A stretch of 64,000 nt of DNA from positions 13,826,001 to 13,890,000 of the forward strand of contig OZ059897.1 of NCBI GenBank assembly GCA_964057225.1. Direction: 5' to 3'. Numbering within the stretch: the stretch's first letter is position 1; the number at the start of each line of letters is the position of its first letter. The notes below the pieces were generated by a model. The model made no database searches. It was not told the origin of the DNA and worked only from the letters and a program-made list of their open reading frames with translations. The position numbers and the translations under genes are program-made. This document shows, in pieces, positions 57,201 to 64,000 of the stretch. This DNA comes from Auanema rhodensis. Its lineage: Eukaryota > Nematoda > Chromadorea > Rhabditida > Rhabditidae.

Positions 57201-60140
57201 TGTTACCAGAAAGCATCAACAGTTTAGATGTCATCATGTCTCTTTCTGCTGCAATATGCTTAAGTCTCGAAGTAAATAAACTAAACAGCTGTATGTTGCG
57301 ATCCGAAAGTGTTCAATTGACTATTCGTATTAATCCAAAAAACTTCTTTCTTCAATTTTAAAGTTTTAGTTTTGAATTTCATTCTCCCCGACACTCGTTT
57401 CATATAATTCGGAAAAAAAAAGTTTCACAGAATCTTTGGCAATAAGCAATCTTATTTCTCGAACGTATGCTTTGGCAAAGCATTGTCGTTAAGATGGCGT
57501 AACGCGATCCACAGAAAACTGAGATAAACAGGTGATTGAGTCTTTAACATCATGAACTAAAAAATTGAAAACAAAATCGAAAATTGTCAAGTTACATATA
57601 AATTAAATTAATAACAAAAAAAAAGTTTTGTAAACACTTACTCTCATAAAATCAAAAACTTTCGTTAACATGACGATACAGTTGCTGCCTAGCTCCCAAA
57701 CCATTCGCCAGAATTCTACATTCATAGGCTTTGTGCGAACAGCTTGAGTAACAACATATGCTTTTTCTCGTAACCAGCTCTATAATTATATTATTTTTAT
57801 TATTATAATTATTAATAATATAAATAAAAATAAATAAACATACATTCACATAACTAGCATTAACATAATGAGATATTTCATCACCATTTAAGGTGGGTAG
57901 AATTACACGATTATGATCATACGGTAATGTATCCTAAACATAATATATAAGATTACGGTATTTTCTTTTCATTTTATATTTAAATTCTGAAATTATCCGG
58001 AAATTTAATGTTAGGCTATTTGTTTTTCTACTGCAAAAAAGCCAATATTCTGGGAATATCTTCAACTCACGGGATATGGATTTCTGTCACCCATTGTGCT
58101 ACCTACGTCACATCGACACTTGTCCGTGTCAATTGATCGGTTAATCATCTGTAAAGCTTCAAGTTACAAACATATTAAAAACTTTGTTATCAAACAATTT
58201 TTTTTTTGGTTTGAGATTTCAATTCGAATGAAGTTGAATGAAGATTATTCAACTGTTCACGGTTTACAAAAAAAATTAATTTTTAAAGATTCAAATTAAA
58301 CTTTCTTATGGTGTGTTAGTTTTCACAGCTTGTTCTCCAAAAAAATTGACAGACGTCGTCTGTTAAGACTCGTGGCAAAACGAAAAAATTCTCAAAATTT
58401 AAAAAAAAAACAGAAAACTTGCATATTGTTATTGATTTCAAGACAATATTTCAGTTTGCTTCTTTAATTGTTAAAATTTTAAAAAAAGGTCAAAGTGTTG
58501 ATTTATAGCTCAGGTGTGAGAATGCAAGTTTTCTAATCTATTTGTTGAAAATAATTATAACATTTGTCTGGAAACATTCCAGCGGAAAAATATATATTTA
58601 TCAAGCAAAGTGTGGATAGCCTCGTGAAAGCCATTACTCATCCGCATGTTGGATGGCTCAAGCTTAACCTCGTCAATTCGAGAATACGACCGCATTCATG
58701 CAGTTGATAACAAGCTTAGCAATTTATCGATGAGAAGAAAAAAAGAAAAATAAGAAAATTAAATAGTTTTCAAAGAATTTGAGAAGTTAAGTGATTACAA
58801 ACCAGGTATTCTCCTTTGAACAGTATTCGCTTTTTCCGCCTTTCTTGAACATAAGCTACAAATTTTGAGGCATCCAATGGCATTGACGGAACTGCTTGCA
58901 TAGCTTTTTCTTCTTGTACTGAAAAACAAAGAAAATAAAAATTTGAAAATACAAAATTCTAATGAAAATTCTAATTTTTGTTTCAAACTTGATTGATTTT
59001 TGCTTATTTGGGTTGGGGATAAACCCATTATCCAACAGAACATAATCATCTGTATTGAATTAGGTGAAACCGGGTAATAGATCTTGAGAATAGTTGCTTA
59101 TCCATGTCATTCACCAACAATCATTGTTGATTTTATAACTTTTGAATGGCCTTATAGTTCATCAGTTCTTCTTCAACTCTAGAGCATCTCAATGGATTTA
59201 CTCTATCTATGCTCATCCCACACTTCCTATTTGTTCAATTCACGATAAAATGTTTGAACAATTTTTTCAATACAAAAATTGAAATAATCGGTAGAATTTG
59301 ACGAAAATATTTCTATATCTCAATAGAAATAATAAGATAAGAAGAAATAAAAACTAATATAGCTAAATTTTCGTTTTCAAAACAAAATAAATTAATCTGA
59401 TAAGCAAATTTTAATTCAAACAATAAATTATTAATAAATATTTTTCTTTTAAACATATATAACATAACCTTTCTGTTTTATTTCCTTTCTAACCATTATT
59501 TAAAATATATTTTAGTTTAATATATAGTTAATAAAGAATAATTAAGTGGATTAATTGACAAATTCAAAACTTAATTCAAAAATGTCATAGACAATCCTGA
59601 AAAATAATATTGAAAGATGATGACAATGAGGCATCATACGTTAACCAGATGTGGTTAAGCTTCTGCTTACCCCTAACAAATTTTTCGGCAATTTATCCGA
59701 AAAACAAAGAAAAATACAAAAGCATTCGTTTACTTTATAATACTAAAATTACATTACAATCTATTATAAAGAAATGGAGAAAGTATTATGAATATTCCAC
59801 TATATTCATAGTAAGTCCAGAATAAATGTAAAATATGATATATTCAGTTCTTACCAATTGTAAATTGCTTGGAGAAATTAGCTGGTGTCATGGCCATCCA
59901 TGTACGTCGTACATTTCTTCGTCGTTTACCGGACTTTCCTAAGTTTCCGGCACTGGCAATGATTCGTTCTCGCTCAGGATGGATATACTGACTACCGTTC
60001 GGACTGCCACCGCCACGTAGCACATCCATTACGAGACTAAGCTCACTTATACTCTTTTTGCGTAAATCATTCCACATTCCTGCGACATCGAGCTCTCGAC
60101 GACGTTGTCCCGGTGATTCTGGGACGTTCAGATAGTTCAT
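48490..60140 (-). CDS. tandem tyrosine-phosphatase-domain protein, D2 a pseudophosphatase
   Basis: I traced 21 exons, about 890 aa, with no signal peptide or membrane segment. A basic N terminus (MNYLNVPESPGQRRREL; KSGKRRRNVRR) precedes D1 at about 115-385. D1 has PYDHNRVIL, EFWRMVWE and the P-loop HCSNGAGRSG with catalytic Cys and Arg; its WPD loop reads FTEWELDSFP, so the usual Asp position is changed. D2 (about 430-850) keeps RKAEFIVTEWPKSSTIDSFW and a Q-loop-like region. Its P-loop is VMSHNGVSRVG, with Ser where catalytic Cys belongs, and its WPD loop is MWPIENKVP. It also carries an insertion of about 110-140 residues (MNSPTRGTN ... NEPYHE, then an IKRLLNIRREKADL helix). The acidic/basic tail ends SIRREK. 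The start is the ATG after CTACAG. Further 5' exons with a membrane segment cannot be excluded. Confidence 0.85.
54165..54202. repeat. (CTA)n trinucleotide repeat
   Basis: About 12 uninterrupted CTA units in the large phosphatase intron. Confidence 0.95.
55064..56346 (+). CDS. secreted Cys-rich protein, nested in phosphatase intron (CPG4-like?)
   Basis: About eight exons, lying wholly inside the 53276-56512 intron of the opposite-strand phosphatase gene. A signal peptide (MKFLLLLVAIGLSSVIES) is followed by a basic, possibly cleaved region (SRILTKRRVPSAFTLARLQK; GSRRK) and a Cys-rich domain. Landmarks are CLEKCNNRL, FCLLDNQHSQC, ECGYSVQ, EYVCRHRF, SCYSKAAPV, HCRPRCGNY, CRQLLCDHTC, HVCGTKE and SCARLQCDDF. 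Cys spacing with FCLLD and C-x3-C pairs resembles the nematode CPG4/secreted chondroitin-proteoglycan-type domain, but I am not certain. The acceptor TATTTTCAG nine bases before the ATG supports the start. The stop is TAG in GGTTAG. That GGTTAG could instead be a donor joining to 56391 and adding a hydrophobic tail ending at 56435. Confidence 0.75.
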
Positions 60141-63100
60141 CTGTAGGCTCGTTGTCTTGGTAATCAATGAGCTGATTTGTTGATTACAGTTCTTTTATTG
60201 CTCTCTCTTTCTTTCGTCCTTTCTTTTAGAAGATAGGATGATAGACGTGAAAGAGACTTTTTTGAAAAATTCCCACGGAAGTCAACGTCTGGAGTACATG
60301 GAAACAGACTTTCTGCTGACCGTTATAATAGGTCAACAGCCGAATATTAGCAGAAAATAATTACAAGTAATTGAAAAAAAATGAAAGCGTAGACGTTAAA
60401 AGATAGCGTATAGATGTAGAATTGCGATGTATTTTCAGAATTTCCGTCAAACAGCAATAATAGAATTTCAGACAGACAGTTACCGAGTACGCCGTAGAGC
60501 TGGAACTGTTTCTGCAACAGGCTTACTGTAGCTAACAAACGTAATATACGGTATGAAATATGTTGAATAATATCCAAAAAAGAAATAATATGGATAAACT
60601 AGAAAATTAGGAAATTGGAATCAATCACAGGCGTTTATGCTAGTTCTCTGATACTGAGAGAGCACTGGCTGATGCTGTGGGTGTTGAACAGGAGGGTAAG
60701 ATGGGACGAAGAAGCAGCAGCAGAAGCTAAGAGAAAGGGGAAGAGATCGAGAGAGAGTTATGCCCGAAGGCAATGATGGGGCGTGGGTTGAGTGATCCGA
60801 TCAATAGGAAGGAGGTTGGTAGTGTAGTTGTGGGATGGTGGTACAGCTGCTGTCTGTTCCTCTATCTATCTCTCTAAAACTTTTCCACTGTCTCAAAGGC
60901 GTGCCGTCTTGCACATCCAACTTTCTCTTATTCATCCAAAGTAATTTCTGTTCTACTCTTGTTGTCTTTAGCTCTCTATGCTTAACCTGATCACTCGTTC
61001 ATTCAGCCCAATCAGCGGTTATGTGTTTGAGACTAGAATAAAGGAAAAGATAACGAGAACTCTAGGATGAACGGATAAATAACAACGGAAACGCAGTCGC
61101 GGACAAACTCTACTCTCCTCCTTGCTTGTACGTTGTCCCCAGAAAACAAGGTGAAATTTTAAGGTTTTTAAAGAGAAATAAGAAGAAGAAGGAAAAATTA
61201 TAGTGAAATCAGAGAAAGAAAGAGAGAGAAGATACAGGCCTCTAAACTCTTGTGAGTAGGAGGTAATGCAGCTAGAATTCTACCTCACTTTACTTTTTGG
61301 CTTTTCATCTCAGTTGTGAGTCTGATTTCCTAAAGATATCATTTGTGATTTGTCATCAATGACCCGAGCTATGACGCTTTGTTCTTTTACAAATCATAAA
61401 CAGAAAAAACGAAGATGATTATGATCTATCTGATTTCTGATATCTTCAGAATGCACCATATTTTTATTTTTCTCACTAATAGTTAGAACAAAAATACTTA
61501 AATATTAGCTTAAAAAAAAAAGAAAAATTCTTAAAATTCAAAGAGTTATGAAGAATGAACTTTTTTTTTTTCAGTAAAAACTTTATCAAATATATGCCCT
61601 ATTATCTTAGCTAGTCATAACAATCTTTAGTTATGTTTTATATTATTTTAAAATAATATTTATAGTTAAAGTGTGATAAATAATAATTTGATGATGTTTT
61701 CTAATAAATTTTTAAATCAAAAAATTCTTTAAATTATCAGATATAATAAATATTATGTCAATTATTTATTACAAACTAGATGATAAACAACAAATTTTAA
61801 AATATCTTTCATTAAATATTTTTGATTCTCCTAATATCATATAATCTATAGTACTTTCTTTATTCGATCTAATTTCATCTTTAGCTCATCTCTTTATCTC
61901 TAACTATTTCTCTTATTACTCTTTATCCTTTAGAGAATTAATACTTTGCAGTATATTTCTTCTTTAAACTAAGAATAAGAGAAAGATGATGTCTGAAGAG
62001 ACACAATCAGTAACCAGACACAAGATGAAGCAATTACTGCTTGCCGTAGTTTTTATTGACAACGACCTTTGTTTACTATTAATGTTTTATTTAGTTTATA
62101 TGATTAGATTTTCATATAATATCAATTAAGATATTGAATTAACTATAATCACTAAACCATATAGTTTTCTTTGACTAAGTGAAACTTGGAAAAACTTCAT
62201 AGAATATAAACAAAATATAATTTGGAACTGGTATGGTACATTTCTAATATAGTGTAAAATCTTCAATTTATAAAACAAACTTTTACAGTTTGTTTAAACT
62301 TGTCGCTTTTCATAAAGAAATTGAAGAAATAGCCTAGAAGTCCAAAAATTGTGTTCATGATTCACAAGACAAAAATGAGCTTCTTAAGTACGTTTTTGAA
62401 TTTTTTTATAAAATTAATGAACTGAAGCTTCAACTTACACATGTGCATATGTAAGTTTCGGTAATTTCAGTAAAAGCCATACTAATCTATATTTAAGAAT
62501 TCTATAATCTAACTTAGTCACTTGATTTGAAATAGTTCTGTTTTGATGTTATTGATGAATACATGATATCTGGTAGCCTATCGAAAACTGGATTCTTATC
62601 CTTAAGAGAATGATATGATGTCAATAACGACTTCATGATGGTCCCTTCAGTATATCTTCAAATAAAAAAATTTATGGAAATCAGCGTGAAATAGGATAAT
62701 TCAACGTTTGAAATACTGCAAAGGCTTGGATGACTATGATGTTAAGAATTGCAATGGAAATGGAAAGAAAGAGTAGATGAATGATGGTGATGAAGAAAAA
62801 GACAATGAGGAAAGAGACAAGGAGCATGATGATTATGAAGGAATAAGAGACGTCGTCAAGACGAAATAAAGAAGAAGAAGGCGACGGGAAAACAGGAACG
62901 ATGTCTCGTGAGAGAACTATCTGTTGGCATGGCAGAATTTCTTGATGAAACATGATCTGAGTTCTATTGCCTATTTGAGGAAATAGAAGAATGGACCGAA
63001 GCACTATCCGATAGCTTCAACATATGTTGCTCAGAATGAATAGATAGAGTAAAGCTATGGAAGAGCGCGTGAGTCCATCATAAATATGAAAAAATGTGAA

Positions 63101-64000
63101 TAGAAATATAAAAAAAATATTTTCAATATGAAACATAGAGTGTTGATATTGTAAATTGACAACTTCTATGTACATACATATGAAGCACAAAAATATGAAA
63201 TTCCTATATAGCAAAGTATAACAGGAGAGAGAAAATGTTGAAAATACTTTTTGAACATTGAGTTAGTGAGGTGAAACTTAAATTATGTTCAAAACAAAAG
63301 AAAAGCGAAACATAAGGCTATAACATAGACGACCAGAGCAGAAAGCAAAACTGTATACTAGAAACTCTATGAGCTTCCAAGAGGGGGGGGAGGTGAATGT
63401 TTTCTAACGCCCAACAAGCTTTCAGGTTAATCGACTGGTAAGGCAATGTTTATGCGGAAAGAAATTGGGAGATTTGTTGCATTTACCCAAAAACTCTCTA
63501 TTCACATATGACATATGATTTTTCTGGCTCATTAACATTTTCATTCAATCGTATATCAATGCTACCGTGAACGTGTCGCTGTCATCGATGTCTTTCGTGT
63601 AGCTCATCATCGTCGAAACCTAGTAATCATCAAGTCACGCCATTGTATATCCTTCTACAGAACAGAGATGAGCAGCCGTTAAGCACTGATTCATGTGTGT
63701 GATTCCAATGGTAAAATGAGGGGGATTTTGGAATTGTATGAATGACTAACAACATCTATCTGTGAGCACAAATTGATCTCACCAAAATAGGAATATTGAA
63801 GTCTGACGTACAGCAATATGAAATAAAAATACTGTGCATGGTGTGGAGAGAACAGACATAATATGACAAAGATACTAACACGCGAGATGTGAAATAGAAC
63901 ATGCTTCTCATTCTTTCGTTTCTTTTGATCTCTATCCCTCTATCTCTTATTTCTATATCTATATCTCATCACGTTGAAATTTGGGCAGAAATTGAGCAAT
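60141..64000. other. no supported gene; likely phosphatase promoter side
   Basis: GC-richer, purine-rich patches (about 60640-61260) lie upstream of the phosphatase start and may be regulatory. A 107-codon - strand frame at 62681-63004 is rich in Ile, Phe and Leu from pyrimidine-biased sequence and looks spurious. A G run is at about 63383-63390. Nothing else recognised. Confidence 0.45.

Noticed and set aside
62681-63004. 107-codon - strand frame rich in Ile/Phe
   Set aside because: Pyrimidine-biased low-complexity sequence mimicking membrane segments; no start context or family resemblance.

Overview
This is AT-rich nuclear DNA of a nematode, most likely a chromadorean. The grounds are a cuticle collagen of the nematode type, two peroxidases of the nematode ShKT-plus-haem-peroxidase architecture, a TWK channel, and many 40-60 bp GT-AG introns. 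Splice-acceptor-like pyrimidine-AG signals also sit just before several start codons, as expected for spliced-leader trans-splicing. All gene models here were built by eye from splice signals, reading frame and family resemblance. Nothing was searched against a database.

Layout, left to right: the last exon of an unrecognised + strand gene (403-582); an ALY/REF mRNA export factor (+, 2683-3806), tail-to-tail with a two-Ig-domain membrane protein (-, 4002-5241); a divergent ABHD17-like hydrolase (+, 6369-7791), tail-to-tail with ShKT peroxidase A (-, 8233-11274); about 10 kb without a supported gene; ShKT peroxidase B (+, 21190-32366), which has two introns of about 4 kb, one holding a 301 bp inverted-repeat element; an intergenic block with two nearly identical 94 bp direct repeats; a cuticle collagen (-, 33937-35134); a full-length P-glycoprotein ABC transporter (-, 36817-42348), head-to-head with a trimethyllysine/gamma-butyrobetaine-type dioxygenase (+, 43290-44936); a two-pore potassium channel (+, 45738-47516); a tandem tyrosine-phosphatase-domain gene (-, 48490-60140) whose largest intron contains a secreted Cys-rich protein gene on the opposite strand (55064-56346); and 3.9 kb with no supported gene.

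The two peroxidases and the collagen share a theme, since extracellular matrix and cuticle crosslinking at the moult is the known job of this class of nematode peroxidase. The peroxidases point away from each other and look like diverged paralogues. The other genes are a mixed housekeeping and neuronal/signalling set with no sign of an operon.

The least explained signals are the paired 94 bp repeats at 33.05 and 33.62 kb (a 98% identical block, a diverged block of about 39 bp, then a conserved 17 bp block), the second phosphatase domain with both catalytic motifs lost, and the hydrolase with a rewritten oxyanion-hole motif.
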